From the NCBI GenBank assembly GCA_003640385.1, contig RCAB01000069.1:1-64000 (forward strand): a DNA stretch of 64,000 nucleotides, given 5' to 3'. This document shows, piece by piece, positions 46,922-61,400 of the stretch. Under the pieces are notes generated by a model. That model ran no database searches. It saw only the letters and a program-made list of their open reading frames with translations, and had not been told where the DNA came from. The DNA is from Setaria digitata (taxonomy: Eukaryota; Nematoda; Chromadorea; Rhabditida; Setariidae). Position 1 is the stretch's first letter. Every line of letters begins with the position of its first letter. The translations under genes and the position numbers were made by a program.

Positions 46922-48514
46922 TTAGTACCAGAACGACTGACGGGATGACGGTAGACTAACAGGCTGGGGGTACAGCCCCCCACCACCTTTCGAAGGGTAT
47001 GGCGTCGTCTTGAAGTTCGAACTGAATTGTGGATACTGTTGTTGCCGTAAAATCGCCAGCAATTTTTCGGATTTAATTTTCCTATAAAATTTTCCTTATA
47101 TCGTCCTTTATCAATATCGAAATTAACATTTTTTTTTTTTTTAATATTATAAATGAAAACTACTGAAAATAACCCTTATTATATCGTGGGATAGACGTGG
47201 CAAAAATCTCCTATAGTTCCATAACAGAACAAAATAGACCTTTTAAGATTTGAATATAGTCCTCGACAACTGCAAAAATAACTTATATAAAAAGTGGACC
47301 TCATGTGAGCAAGAGTTTTCTTTTCAATGAATTCTTTCAGAAACTGATCCACTTCTATCTCACCACATAAATAACGATCGGCAATAGCCTGAAATAACAC
47401 TCTTAAAAACAATACAATCAGTACTTCCGATAATTAGGGCGTTAAGAATATGGCCGAACACACTAACTCTGAAAACGGAATGAGAGCTCCCATACTAATA
47501 CAATTGTATTCATTCGTGTTTTTGCAAAAAATTAATTCCTCACTAGTCATGTTTAGCTTCAAACGTTTAGTAATCGAAGGTTATGTCACACCAAGCAGCC
47601 AAAACCTTATACGCTGCTGATTTAGTAACACAAATTAAAAAACTGCAACCATTCAATGCAATTCTCAGAATTTTCGACAAATGCTTCATCTGTGACTTGC
47701 TAATCCAACCGTCAAATTCAGTAAACTAACTTCGCTCTCATCATCAGCAGATTGTGCAGCAGCTTGTAACAGTGCGCTCGAAGTGTCGAGGGACCTCTCT
47801 TCAGACAATGAGTCTGAAATGAAGGCAATGGCAAACACTAAATCACAACAGTCTTATCACTTTTTCAGCACCTTCTCCGTCCACTGTATAAATTTACGGT
47901 AGTACTGAATGAAATTCACCTATCAAATAATTATTGATGCACTCGTAGAGTAATTAACAGCAGTAAAAAATTGGAAGCTGAGAACTTACTCAATTTTTCT
48001 TTAAGTTTCATTACTTCCTCTTTAACTTTGACAGCTTCACCATAAGTACTTCGTAATCGCTTTTTTGCTTCTTCAATCTTTGGCTCCTGAGACAAGTTCC
48101 ATTCAGCAAGCGACTTGTTCTGCACAAGGCCCATTTCGCGTTCCGTCGGCAAAGTGCGAACCTAACAAGTCAGAAGAGAATCATAACAGAAAATAGAAAT
48201 TATAGCGGGATATCACACCAAGCTTGATACAAATTCCACCGAACAGAACGCACCAAAATAGGAATTCCGTTTCTAACAAAATAGGATGAATAGAATTAAA
48301 AACGAATAACAGTTATAGAGCATATTTAAGGAATACTAAAAGTGACAAAATAAATTCCATAGGCAAAGTGAACTTGAACAGCTTGTCTCAAATATTAGAA
48401 TGTAAACGACAAAAACCTCTAATAATAACAAACCTGTGATATGTTGCCAATGATGTCATCAATTTTTTTCTCACCTTCATCATCCAGCAGTGCTCCAATC
48501 TGATCGTAATTCAT
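46922..48514 (-). CDS. vps-37: ESCRT-I subunit VPS37
   Basis: Component of ESCRT-I, which sorts ubiquitinated membrane proteins into multivesicular bodies. Minus-strand exons 48434-48514, 47990-48161, 47731-47813, 47300-47388 and 46922-47081, in phase at every joint; 194 residues. The Mod(r) coiled-coil domain runs from LLDDEGEKKIDDI through NKSLAEWNLSQEPKIEEAKK, a lysine/glutamate heptad stretch, a Ser/Ala-rich linker, and IADRYLCGEIEVDQFLKEF followed by KKTLAHMRKIKSEKL, the usual VPS37 end. A Pro/Gly/Tyr-rich tail with GGGGLYPQP ends in SRQSFWY; this GC-rich last exon explains the composition near 47.0 kb. An in-frame ATG at 48575-48577 would add 21 residues; I prefer 48514 by similarity of the remaining N-terminus to the family length. 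Confidence 0.92.
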
Positions 48515-49181
48515 ATTCCTAACTGAAGTCATTGCAGCTGAGACGCAAACATCTAACAGAGACTCATACGAAGCATCGACCATCACGTCCCACCTGCAAT
48601 TTGCTTTGGTATCGAAACGAATAATATTCAGTAACTTCCAATAAAGCAAAGAAGTTGGAAGAAAACTAAGAATTGCAGGCGATTATGGACCTAATGAAAT
48701 CCCGTTCAAAGCCATAAATTTACTGGTAACTGGAGCACAGTAATGAAAACGGTCCAAAATGTTCCCTTCATGATACTACTAACTGCCTTTCGAAATATCC
48801 CCGTGCTTGCAAATTACAACTCAGCTTCTAATGAATAGGGACGTAACGATCATGAACAACTATGAAAGTTGTATCGATTTCATTGTGAACCAAACATAAT
48901 AACATAAAATAGTGATCTACCGACACTCTGATAAGTGTTTCAAGTTTGCGACGCGGCAGTTCTTAAAAGGGGCGGGGTAGTTTAATGGGAGTAATGACCG
49001 TAATAAGGGTTGAAGTAATTAACTCACTAACTGCTCAACCACCCTTATCTAAGACTAATCAGAAATAAGATCTTTGCGTAATTTCACACTACTTTGTATT
49101 TGGACTATCTAGGATCTATTAATGTTGCGATTCTGTCAATAAATTATTTTACAAGTCACAGTAGTGCGAGTATAATTATAG
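48515..49181. other. Divergent promoter region between VPS37 (-) and ELP1 (+)
   Basis: About 670 bases between two starts pointing away from each other. A patch near 48968-48985 (GGGGCGGGGTAG) is GC-rich and could be a promoter element. No gene seen. Confidence 0.5.
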
Positions 49182-52100
49182 ATGCGGAATTTACAAGTTC
49201 GGTCGGTGGTGATTCGTGATACATGGTTGTCGAGTGCAAAACACGGAGTTCAGAATGAATTGTTATCTGATGGTTATTTTTAAGTGTAGTTGTAAAATTG
49301 GGGTGATATAAACAGTTTGCTTAAGAGATTCTTTAACTCTCCAGTAAGTTTCGGATTAAGACAAACATTCTGATTCCAGAAATTGAAGCAGTGTGTCTTA
49401 GTGTTGAAGACAAAATCTTTTGTGCCTGTCTTGGTGGAGTATATGAATTATCATCCGAAGTGCCTGTAAGTTGTTATGTGTGTCGTTGCCTCTCTGCTTT
49501 TCCATTTTACTACATAAAAGAATGTGATATAAAAAGCTAAAATTCTGATGTACTTTAGCATGTGTAGTCTATTGGATATCTTCTTTAATATCGGAGATCT
49601 ACTCTTATAATATCATTTACAACTTTTATAACAAAGCAATATTGCTATACACGTAGTATATTGACATGGTTTGTTAGTATGGGATCATCTGAAGTCGTCT
49701 TATTTCTCTCAGTAGCTTACTGCTTTATAGAAGATATCATGCACTATTCAACAGAAAAGGCAGAAAAGTAACATGTAACATGTATTAGTGTAACATGAAT
49801 TTTTAGCGACTGGTGGAATGGAGAAAGGAACGTAATGGTGCCAAAATCGTTTCCTTCGATCATCTCAGTGATGAATACCTCTTGTGCGCAGTGTTATCAT
49901 CAGGGAGAGTATTAGTTGTCGATTATGAAAATGAAATTGTTGGTTATTTTGCATTCCTGTTTTTTTTCCTTTTTATTGGGATTTTAAAATTTCTATTTTT
50001 AATCCAGAAATGTAACAAGATTGAATCGCAGCACATTTCTCTTTCACTGTTTCACATTTCTTGTCTTTGTTTATATTTTTTCAATATCGATGAAGCTTTA
50101 AAGTTTTAATATAATTTTAATATTACGATATATAGGAATTCTGACTAATACCAGCTGATTTTCAGATTGAACAGTATGACGTCGTGCAAGTTGAAATATG
50201 TTCTGCAAGATGGGCTCCTGACTATCATGTTTTGTTACTTGCATCGTCGAGAATGCTGTATTTTGTTTCACGCCAGTTTGATATTATGAATGAGCAGCCG
50301 TTGAATTCACGAAGAGCTGGTCGAGGTAGGCCAATATTTTATTTTTGTCTAAAATTTTATTTTGTTTTACATATTGAACATAATTGTAACTGTCTAAATT
50401 CTGACCAAGTTCGAAGTTCAAGGCAATTCAGTAGGCATCCTTCCTGTTTACTTTATGCATGTCATCATTACTGTTATTATTAATATCTATAATTGATAAT
50501 TATGAATAATGTCCAACAACAGTTATTTGTAGAAGAATTGACGACAATTGGCTGGGGTTCCAAAGAAACACAGTTTCAAGGTGTTTCAGGAAGGAAACAA
50601 TCCAGGAATGTAAGCTTTTTATTAAGGATGTGGTCTTTTTTTCTCTTAGAATATGTAATTTATAGGTTTTATGCTCTCATTTGCTTCTGAACATGTTCAA
50701 AAGATTTTTCCAGGATGAGAGTGAGCAGCAGCCTACTGTTGTGGGGGATTGTGACAAAGGAAGGATATTGCTAGCATGGAATGGGGATGCTAACTATGTT
50801 GTTGTTAGTTATGTGGAGAGTGAGACCAGTTTACGGCATTTTTGTGTTTTCGACCATGAGGGCGAACTTATTAGCTACTTACAGCAGGCTAATAATGTTG
50901 AGGAAACGGTTGCTTATAAGTAAAAATTTTTCCATTTTTAATATTTGATTGATATCTTGTTTATCTTCAATTTGCTTTAGTATTAACAAACTTTTACTGC
51001 CATAACGTGGTATTTAGAAAATATGAAGTTGGTGTGAAAAAATAGCAATCAATTAAATGATGTGAGATTCTGTAGTCCTTAATCATTCAGTGTAGTCCTT
51101 GACCATTCAGTAAGCATATGTTTTTATTCTGTTTAAGAAATATTCTTGTCAAGAGGCAAGAGGATCTAGAGAATATGTTCTGCTATACTATTGTACTTTA
51201 TAAGGTTATTTTATTTCTGTTAATTATCTTCTCTTTAGGCCCACAGGAAATCTTATTGCAACAAGCCGACATAAGGGCGATGAACGTGAGATAATTTTTT
51301 ACGAACGTAACGGACAAAGGCGATCGAAATTTCAACATGGACTACATCGAGGAACAATAATTGATTGGATGGGGTGGAACAATGATGGAAACATCTTTTG
51401 CGTCCAATCCACGCTTTCAGAAACGGCAACACAAGAGGGTATAAATTGTTTATGAACAAAAGAAATGAGAAGATTTTTCAGTTTTCTGGATGCTGACTTT
51501 TCTGCAGTCATTTCCAGATTATATTTATACTTCAGTGGATTTTTGGTGCGTCAGCAATTATGATTGGATGCTGAAGTATCGTATTTTGAATGATAATGGA
51601 TTTTTGCTGACATGCTGGCACGAAAGTAATCCTAATCTCTTTTGTTATGTTACTCGGGATGGTCGGATTGCCTTCATCGATTTTGATTTCATATACAATT
51701 TTTGTGATGAGATTATTTTATCAACATCGGGATGTTAGTTGTTTCGAATTGTGCTCTTTAAAATTGCATACACTGAAGATAGTGTTCACTTTTAAAACAT
51801 ACTTGAATTTCATGTAATAATCTTTAAAACACATGAAATGAGAATATTTTTTCTACAGTTAATTAGTATTAAGATTGTTATTTGGATTTACTCGTGTTTT
51901 CTTCGTAACATCTTTAGCAAATGTTTTTTTGCATATTTTATGTTTGTAGGTAATGTACGTGTAACTGATCTGGAAGCAGCGTCAATTCCACCGCCAATGT
52001 GTCATTATGAACTCACTTTCCCACATATTGTTTGTGAAATTGCCCAGTTCAGTGGTGGTGCAGCTTTCCTGCTAGCGGATCGTTCACTTTTCGCATGTAT

Positions 52101-55100
52101 GATTATGTTTATAGTTGCTTGAATGGCCACAAAGATTTTTATTCAGCAGCGCTTTCTAATCATGTGGTATACTTCAGATGTTTTTGTTTTGAAACCAAAC
52201 CGTTTTACAGATTAGATTACCGTTTTGCAGATAAGTTGCGGGAAAGAAAATTGGAAAAATATGCTGAGTATGATACTATCGATTTACCAAAGGGGTGTAT
52301 CTGCTACAACCTTTGTCTGGGTGACTCTGACCGACTTACGGCCATTGTTGCCTCTTCCTTTTATGGTTTATACAGTTTTAGCTTCAAGAATGAGAATCGC
52401 GGAAAAAGGTAATTTTTTAACAAATAACAGCATTTGCGTTATTTTAGGCAGGATTTGTAAAGGTGTTTTGAAATGACAGGAAGGATTAACATCTTTATAT
52501 TCTTCCTAATGTTACTAAATGTTACAGTTCACTTGTTAAAACTTCTTATTGAGACTTCTTTGTAGTTGGTAGATTGCTTCAAAGGTATCATTACTCCAGA
52601 GTTTTCTCGGAAGCTTGTATGCCTTTATGCATTCGCGTTTTTCTACTGTTCAGTAGTTGTTAATTTCGTGCATCAATCTCTTAATCTACATCGAGAAATG
52701 TGACAGATTTAAAAACCTCGAAAATAAATGGTTTTGTTAATACGCTGTTTAGTCACTATTTTCAGTACCTGTTTGTATTCTTCGGAGGTGCCGTTTATTT
52801 GGCATAATTACATCAATGACGGTTTTGTATTGCAAAGAATTGATGGCAAATGGTTTTCAATAAAGAAATACAAAGATGAGAGCAGTCAGTGTCTAGAACC
52901 ACAAAAGTTTTTCGAAGTAGAATCGACGTTGCGTTGCTGTCGTTACTTATCAAAAAAAGTACATTACTCTAAATATTCAGAAAGAATAGTATTATTCCTG
53001 ATCTTTCAGAATGCTAGTGTTTTGCACTTCCTTCACCTTTAGTTTCAGTCCTTCGTTATTTTCATCATTTAATTTTGACCAGAAATATAATCCAGCATCC
53101 GGCGACAGGTTACTTAATTTTAGGACACCATTTTTGGAATCAACAAAACAAATGATTTGGTTATGAATGGCCGATCGATTTTGAAATATGTCGGATCATA
53201 TACAATAGATAAAAACTATCTATTGGCAATAACATCTTCACGGTCAGTTGCGTCGCAGTTGCAACTTATTAGAATAGAGGATATCTTAGATGGCAAAAAA
53301 ATAAATTGGAAAATTAGTCGTGCCGTTGAAAGAGGTGCAATGTTGATTGGTCATGAAGCTCGTGGTGCTCGAGTTTGGCTCCAAATGCCCCGTGGTGAGG
53401 ATTTAATCTCATTGTTGTCTTGGAAAAATTTATGATGATAATTGAGGATTTATATTCTGTATATTCTCTAGTCATATTTCATCGGAATTCGAATTTGTGG
53501 TTACGTTCGTATTATTAAGTATACTTTTTTTCTGTCCATTTATAGCTTGAAGCATTTGCAGGTAATTTGGAAACAATATATTCAAGGGGGTTATTGCTGA
53601 GGAATTTGAAAGAATTATTAACTGGTTTACACTTTAAGGATGCAGCTGTCATGATGAAAAAGCATCGCATTGACATGAATCTATTTTACGACCACGATCC
53701 GGAGGTTAGTCATTTAAAAAAAAAAAAAAAAAAAAAGTATTTTGTTGAAAGCTAGTGCTGAATTTATAGAGGTATTGGAATGTAATTCGAAGATTTACTC
53801 CTAGAAAGCCACGCAAGAAATTTGGTGGTATAATATTAATTCAAGGATGCTATGTGGAAATCTTAAGATTCCAATACTTTTTTATATAATTTTTACGTCG
53901 TTTCCTGCTGTGGTTTTAGTTTTTCATGGAGCATATTGGACGGTTTGTGGAAGATGTAGGATGTGCTGAATTATTGAACCTGTTTGTGACAAGTTTGAAT
54001 AACGATGATACCACGCTTGGTATTTATTCAAAGAACTACGACAACAGCAACAACAACAAAAGACTGAATAAAACAGTAATAAAAAATGAAGGAACTAAGG
54101 TTCATTATCGTTTTTTGAAGAATTTTGAGAAATTTATTAGCATCTTTCTGTTTGCTTCAAAGTCTTGCGTTACTTACTTAGTTTACTTTACTTGTATGAG
54201 TAGTATAGAGTCTGTCAACCAGCAGTTCCAAGTTCCAATTGTCGCTTACATTTGAATATTTGCTGTTATCATTTGTTAAGGTTCAAAATGTTTGCACTGC
54301 CATTCGAGAGTATATCTTGAGTCGTGATGATTCTATTGTTACTGATTTGTATACCACAGTTTTATCGACGTATTTGAGGGAACAACCTTCTCAGGTTTCG
54401 AAAGCGCTGTCGGCACTTCGAGAACAATCTTTAAAATGTAATCAAAAGTTTTTTTTTTTCAATGGTACCTCCGGTTACGATATTTGAGTGAAGTTCTCTA
54501 AACTACTTTTGATTATTGTAAAAATTGGTTACTGGTAGATATAATAAGAACAAAACCTTATGAGTAGAGCTAATTTGTTTACTTTCTATTCCTATAGTAA
54601 AATGAGTTTTCTCCATGTTCGAGCAAGATAAGGACTATTTCGAAATATTTAAGTTTGTTAGATTAATGGAGTGCTTCATAAATTCATCGCTTTTCAGTAC
54701 CTCATGGATCGAAGTTTGAAAACAAATGGATTACTTTTGTATCTTTGCTTGCTCCCCAAGAAAACCTTTTCAATGCGGCACTGTCAACGTATGATTTGGA
54801 TTTAGCTCTTGCGGTTATTCATAATTCACAGATGGTATTTTTCCATATTAAAGTATAGTCAACTGTTAAATAAACCTTGCTACTGTACATTATAATCTTT
54901 CTCGACAGCTTAATTTGTTCTATGTAAGCAATGTTTTATTTTTCACATTAGGTTTCTTAATTTTTTAGGATCCAAAGGAATATTTACCACTGATAATGAG
55001 TTTTCAATCTCAGTCACCTCTTGCATACCGGAAATCTAAAATCGATTTGTATTTGGGGCGGTTCCAACGAGCCGTTCAGAACCTTTCTGAGTTGGATGAT

Positions 55101-58032
55101 CACTGGAATGAATCCGCCGAAATAATTAAGAGACATAATTTATATGCGGAAGCCTTAGTGGCATATCGGGGAAAAAAAACTTATTTGGTAAATATTCTTG
55201 TTTTTCAAGTGTTCTTAAAATAGTTTTTAAAAGATCGCACAGGAAATAGTAAACTGTAGTGGAAAAGCATTGATTACTTTAACAGTTATTTCCGCAGTAA
55301 TTTTGAAACTGATTCACTTGCTGTTTTATTTCCAGCTTTTTTTCCTTCATTAGTGCCTAGAAATGGCAGATACTGGAAAAACCATGCAATTTGTACTTCT
55401 ATTACTGGAATTTTAATACATTCTCTAATATTTTGCTACTTCCTATTATTTTCATCTTGAGCTGTAATGAATTCGTGGGTTGATGTTGGAATTAGAACAT
55501 AAGAACTGATCAAATGAAGCGACTGTCATCTTCATCGGAAATTATAAAAATTAATTGGTAATTTAGAAAACATGCGAGTTGTGCGCTACTTACTTGGCCA
55601 GTAAACGACGTTTTGAAGAAGCCGCACTGTTATTTAGACGCGCAAATAATATGGCTCAAGCCCAGGAGTGCTATCAAAATGCTCAAAATTGGAAGCAAGT
55701 TGTTAAATGTGGGCAAATTATGGGTATGGAAAGAGATGCGATAAACGGTTTGTTGCAGAACATAATTCCACATCTTGAGAACAAAGGGAAATTTGTGGAT
55801 ATCGCTGAAATCTTATCATTTATTGATAAAAAGGTATAGCAAAATGATTAAAATAATAATATCGAATAATAAAGATTTAATGATAGCGTGGAATATCAGA
55901 TGGTATATTATTACATTTAGCTTCAGTATTGAAGTTGTAAGCAGTATCATTTTTAGACATCCAGGAATAATTAATACTATTCACTGATGCAAATTAGTAA
56001 ATTAATATATGTTGGGACGGAAGGAAAGAAGTTTACACTGGTAGTATCAAGACGTGTTTTTATACAACAGGATTTTTCAGTATAATAGAACACAGATAGT
56101 GGAATATTACTGTAAAGCGGATGCTTGGGATTCTGCAATAAATTTTGCTTTTGGGGATGAAGGTAACTTTCGTTTTCAAAATAGCATATATTCGAAAGAA
56201 TACGAAAATTTCATTTTGAATTTGTATGTGAAGCAGTTGGTGTTGTTGGTTACCCCATCAAGTATTTTACACAGCTAGTTTTATTTTTATCTTTTTTTTT
56301 TCTTTTATTTTTAGAGCTCACAGAAATTGTTTCTAAGAAGGCTTCTCTTCGTTGCGAGCAGATTTTACAGAATGTGGAAAGTTGGGGGACGTTATTGGAA
56401 CAGTACTGTTGTCGTCTAGAAGTGGTGCGACAGAATAAAAAAAGTTCACTGAGTGAAGCTATCAGGCGATTTACGGGTCAGGACATATCAATATCAGATG
56501 TAGGTCCCAGCTGTCTGGAATTTTTTTTCGACAGTTCGTTTTTGGCGTAATCTATTACATTGTTGAGTCTATTCTTATTTAATATTTTGGCTTGAAGTAT
56601 ACTTTAAGGTAAAATGACATATTTTATATTCTAAAAAAGGATGGGATGAGAAAAGAAAAGTTTTATTTAGATGTTCAGCGAAGCATCTGTTACGGGAAGT
56701 GATATATCAAAGATTTCAGCAGCTTCTACAGCATCTGCTCGTCGCCGAAAGCATATTGAGAAGTGAGTAATTTCAACTCATAATGCCGCTTTTTGTGTAT
56801 ATATATATATATGTATCAGAAAAGTATGAAAAAACCATTTCATTACTAAGAAAATTAAGACCAACAGAAAGTCCCATTGATTTAGCCCATTCCTCTACCA
56901 ATGATTTCTTTCATTTCATCAAGTCCGCTGGAAGGTAGCCTACGTATATGCCAAATTTTTATATTTTTATCGATTTGGAATGAACAGTACTTCAGTAATG
57001 TGTTACATGAGTGAAATTGTCATGAGTAAAATTTTTTCGAATTCAAAGTTACGAGCATGATTAATTAATGATGCTTTCAATATGACTTACTAAATTTCTC
57101 TCATCTCACTATTAAAGGAAGAAAAAATTGCTGAAGGAAGGCAGTCAATATGAAGATGCAGCGCTCTTGAATGCTGTGAAAGATATTGTTTCACTTATTG
57201 ATTCTCAACAAAGTATTAATTAATTAATATATTCAGAACGTTTCTTTTTCAGTCATGTTTTCATGAAAGGAAGAAGAAAATACTTCAGCTGCATTTTAGG
57301 TCTTCTAAAATAACGAGAGTGAACACATAATCTGGAACTAAACATTGTTGTTTCATTCTTTTCCAGATGAATTAGTCCTGCTACTGCCTGCTTTAATAGC
57401 AGTTGATGCCGTTGAAGAAGCACGAACTCTACAAACCCACTTCCAGACATTGATCAAACGCACTCAAAAAATAATTGAAATAGCTTGGCCAACATGCCTT
57501 CCTCTACATGCGATACCAGGACCACTACGAGAAATTGTGCGTTAATTTCAAGAACTTTTTAAATCTCATTTTACGTCCTATTAACCTCTTTATTAAATTA
57601 GAACTTCTTAATTCCTTAACCTAATTTTTCGGATACTCTTTAATTTAATTCTGATGGTTTTTGGTACACAAACATTTTTTTCTTCAGTATCGCGATGGAA
57701 ACAGTGATGCGGAGGAAAATATTATGCCGTCTGAGATACTACTTGGTAAATTACGAAATTATTTACATAATATGCACCCTAGCTGTTTTCGCATGAACGG
57801 GTGGATTATTTTACATATAAATGCGTTACTGGCTTTAAATGAAAGGAATCAAAATTTTGGGGTTTTAAATGATTACGGATAAAATTCTATAAACTTCAAA
57901 AAATTAAAAGTTTATTGAATCAGTTCACAATAAAGTAGAAAGGAAGAAGCCTCATCCCATCTTCTTTTAGAAACAGAACTAATGCGACCGCAGATCAGAA
58001 ATATTTTATGGGAACTTCACATTTGCTCTTAA
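49182..58032 (+). CDS. elpc-1: Elongator complex protein 1 (ELP1/IKAP), 25 exons
   Basis: Scaffold subunit of Elongator, which makes the 5-carboxymethyl-type modifications on wobble uridines of tRNAs. Exons: 49182-49272, 49380-49465, 49807-49938, 50166-50325, 50533-50609, 50714-50919, 51239-51438, 51518-51733, 51950-52096, 52147-52408, 52766-52958, 53124-53394, 53562-53704, 53920-54075, 54281-54437, 54698-54834, 54969-55187, 55567-55833, 56081-56162, 56315-56499, 56671-56762, 57118-57212, 57367-57536, 57688-57745, 57971-58032. All joints are phase-consistent; 1287 residues versus about 1330 in human. Starts MRNLQ; landmarks are IGWGSKETQFQG, PPPMCHYELTFPH, LQMPRGNLE, INLFYDHDPE-like sequence, DPKEYLPL, the TPR-like half, a basic SARRRKHIEK segment and the C-terminal RNILWELHICS. 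An acceptor (ATTATAG) abuts the ATG, implying trans-splicing there. Intron 9 is only 50 bases. Confidence 0.96.
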
Positions 58033-58440
58033 CACACTGACGTCCATGTTACTCTTTTAGTGAAGAATCTGTTTATTATAATTTGTAACAAATAAACATA
58101 AGCTGTGCAGGTACAAATAGTCTAACTAAAACAAGGTTATATGGTTTTTTTAAACCTTTGTCAAGACTTCTGCGACTTAATACATTCCTGGAAGAGTTTT
58201 AATCTTAATTTAGTAATAACGTAAATTATATGAATAATCAGTATGGAAGAGCAACTGTGTGAGAATTCTATGCTCCGAGTATTTTTTGTTTGCATTTAAT
58301 CTAGTTTTGTATTGCCTCCATTCCTACAGTCATCAACATTAAGAATTTGTAGACTTCGAAACAAAGAGGGGGGGGGGGGGAAAAAAAAATGAACCAACAG
58401 TCAGTATGGCCAACTCTCTAAAATATTCTAAAAATGAAAG
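58033..58440. other. Tail-to-tail intergenic region with G13A9 run
   Basis: Between the stops of ELP1 (+) and WDR74 (-). Contains AATAAA for ELP1 (58091-58096), a minus-strand AATAAA at 58072-58077 usable by WDR74, and a G13 run (58368-58380) directly followed by A9. Confidence 0.6.
58091..58096 (+). terminator. AATAAA polyadenylation signal of ELP1
   Basis: Canonical signal 59 bases after the ELP1 stop, same strand. Confidence 0.6.
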
Positions 58441-61400
58441 CTAAGTGGTTTGAACTAATCTTTTCAACGGAAGTGAGACCGCTCCCTCATCAATATTTTC
58501 CTTTCTCCTTTTCAGTCCTATTATCAACTTCTTTCGTTTAGAAGTGTCTGGTTCTACAGGATTACCCTTTCGTTTTCCTTTCTGCGAAAGCTTTGATTTT
58601 TTTACCAGTCTCTCGAAATCATCTTCCTAAAACATAGGGGAAGTTGGTATCAGAAACCGGCCACAAAGAAATAAATTTAATGGAAGCATGGAACTGCTAA
58701 TGCATTACCGAGTTTTAAAATCTCCTTCATGAGTATTTGCTTACAAAGCACAACTATAGTCCAAATTTCCGGTATCCATCAAACAAGAGCAAAAAACATA
58801 CCTTCAACCGCCTTTTCAGCTGCACTTCCTTGCTTTCTTTTAAATCGTTCCATAAAGCTTCATCCTCACTACTTTCACTGTAATCGCTTTCCTAAATGTG
58901 TAATCACCATCAAAAAAAAGTTTAACAATTAAAATCAGGTCTAACAGTAAGATGCAAAAATCAAACGATCTGATGTACCACCGAAGGCTTTGCGAAGCTA
59001 CGCAAGTACTGTTCAGAATAATGACGTTTCAATAAAAATTTATTGTAAAATACAAATTATCTTCGCTCTTCACCTCCATTTTCTTCCAGTCATCCTCATC
59101 ATTTTTCGTTTCCTGCTTGGTTTCATCATCATTGTTAAGGATAGAAAGTTTATCACACAACAAAATACGATTTAAACGAGCTTTGCAATAAATCTGAAAA
59201 TAGACACATTGTAAGCCACAAAACTATCGTTTACAGACGTCAACTGGAATCATTAAAAAAAAGACGCTACTTAGGTTGGTTGCAATCGTTTGCAGTGGTT
59301 TCGACAAAGTTCGTAAGTACGTGAGTTTAAAGAGACTTGAACATGACATTAAAAATAAGAACAACAAATTGATTATATAACAACAAACTAATTAAATGTT
59401 AGTGACCTTCTTGACAAGCTTTTTCGAGTTCAATTCATGTAGCCTCACAAACCGATCAAGCGAGCAGGATGCGATATATTCAGATGAGTGATGCGCATCA
59501 ATTCCACTGATGGAACCAGCACATCCTTTGTATTTACATACCATATGCACTGAAAAATATTTTTTAAAAAGTGAAAAATACAAAAAACAGCAGATGCAAT
59601 AAAAAATAGTTTCAGTAGCATATGTCTGCAGAACTCTAATTTGTATAGATATACTTGCAAAGAAAAAAAAGCAAATGTATCTATTTATTCATCTGGCTTA
59701 CCCCAAAATTACAAAGCCCAGAGTCAATTTATCCATTAGCCCTTCATTCTGAGTTTTTATAATTCATGGACACTGCGAGAAAAAAACAGAATAATACTCA
59801 CTTTTATTTCGTAAATCAAATAGTCCTATGTCGCCACGGGTATTACCAGCGACAATTTGCATTTCGTTTCGACAGAGTGACATCGCTGTCAGTGGTTCCT
59901 CCGCCCATTCCATCTCCTTCACAGGCCTTCGTTGTGTGCGAGGATCATATAACCTTATCTACAATTTAAAATCAAATTGCCGCGTTATAGCAAACAAACT
60001 ATTATACACTAAATTGCGCAATTTTGATGACTAATGATTTACTTGGAAGAAATCAACTGCACTTCACAAGACAACAACAAAAAACAAAAAAAAAACAAAA
60101 AAGAAAAATGAAAAAAAAAAAAACCTCATCGTAACAAAGCGTTTCCTAGGTACAACATGAAGTTGCATAATTTAACTAAGAAAGGATCACAGCATAGGAC
60201 ATCGAACTTAATCTAACAAGTGCCTAAAATCTTTGTGGTTTGACGAACTCGTTCTACAGCTTTTCCTCAATATTATTTCGCTCTAAGAATAAAAGGCTTT
60301 GTATATTTTAGTAACTGCAGCCGAAATCAAAAAGATTTCCAAATGTTGAAAAAAAATGTAACGAACATTAATTACCTGATGCTTTCCAGTGACTGTTACA
60401 ATGTTCTGTGACTTTGGTATGAATCGTATGTCGTTAACCCATATTGGAACCCTAAGCTGCAGTTCATCTGGTTTCACATTTTTGGCAATGAAAATTTTTT
60501 CACCCTTTTCTATGTCCCATATTTTTAAGGGATTCTCTTTACCACCGGTGGCATAACTCCCTTCCTGTTCATAACTTGATACCATCACAACGAGATTATT
60601 TCCTGCGTTCAACTCCTTAACTATTTCACCAGATGATGACGAGACGGAAAGTTCGCCAGACTCAACTGCTGATACATAAGTACCACTGCAAAAAGAAAAA
60701 TTAAAAATTCTTAAAAATTGGTTTGATTTGAGATTGAAAAAAATAAATATTGAAACTCAAGTTATTCAATGTACTGCACTTCAGGATGCAGATAGGGAAA
60801 TACTTCGCTAAATCAGTGTAAAATAACAACTGATTTATGGTACATGCGTTTTTTTCTGTAAATTTTTTTTTGACTGCATAAAATTCTAACCTAACTTTAA
60901 TGATAAAGTTCAAAACACACGTCACAATCTAGTCTGAATGGTTTTCTAGGGAGGGTGTAACTTTTCCAGTACCACGATACAGTAACTAATTAGTTTTTTC
61001 TTAAGCAGTAAAAAAAATAGACAATAAACAACATACACTGCCGTCCTTCTGATTCCTCTAACTGCACCAGTGCCATTTTCCAATGTAAAGAGTGTTTTAC
61101 ACGCATTCGAAGTTGTATCAAATAATCTTAGTTGCTTATCCATTTGAGCTGTTATCAATTCAGTCTAAAAACTACTTATTTTTAATACCACAATATCAAA
61201 ACATTTAAAACTTATTCAAAAAAGAAAAATTCGCCACAATTAGTATCAGATATAATGAGAAAAACACCTGATCCTCACCTGATCCTCGCTTGTCCAGCTC
61301 ATACACGTTATTTCATCCTGTTTTGGTTTTAGAGAAGCAATCTGATTTATGTTACTAAAGGAGTTATCCTTGAAGGAAATACCTAAAATGGCTTCCACTT

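Noticed and set aside
48962..49040. Possible tRNA gene (TAGTTTAATGGGAG resembles an A box).
   Set aside because: No B box (GGTTCNANNCC), no foldable T arm and no matching acceptor stem.
57746..57882. In-frame continuation of ELP1 exon 24 to a stop at 57880.
   Set aside because: A GTAAAT donor at 57746 and the next exon (57971) restore the conserved ELP1 C-terminus (RNILWELHIC); the read-through does not.
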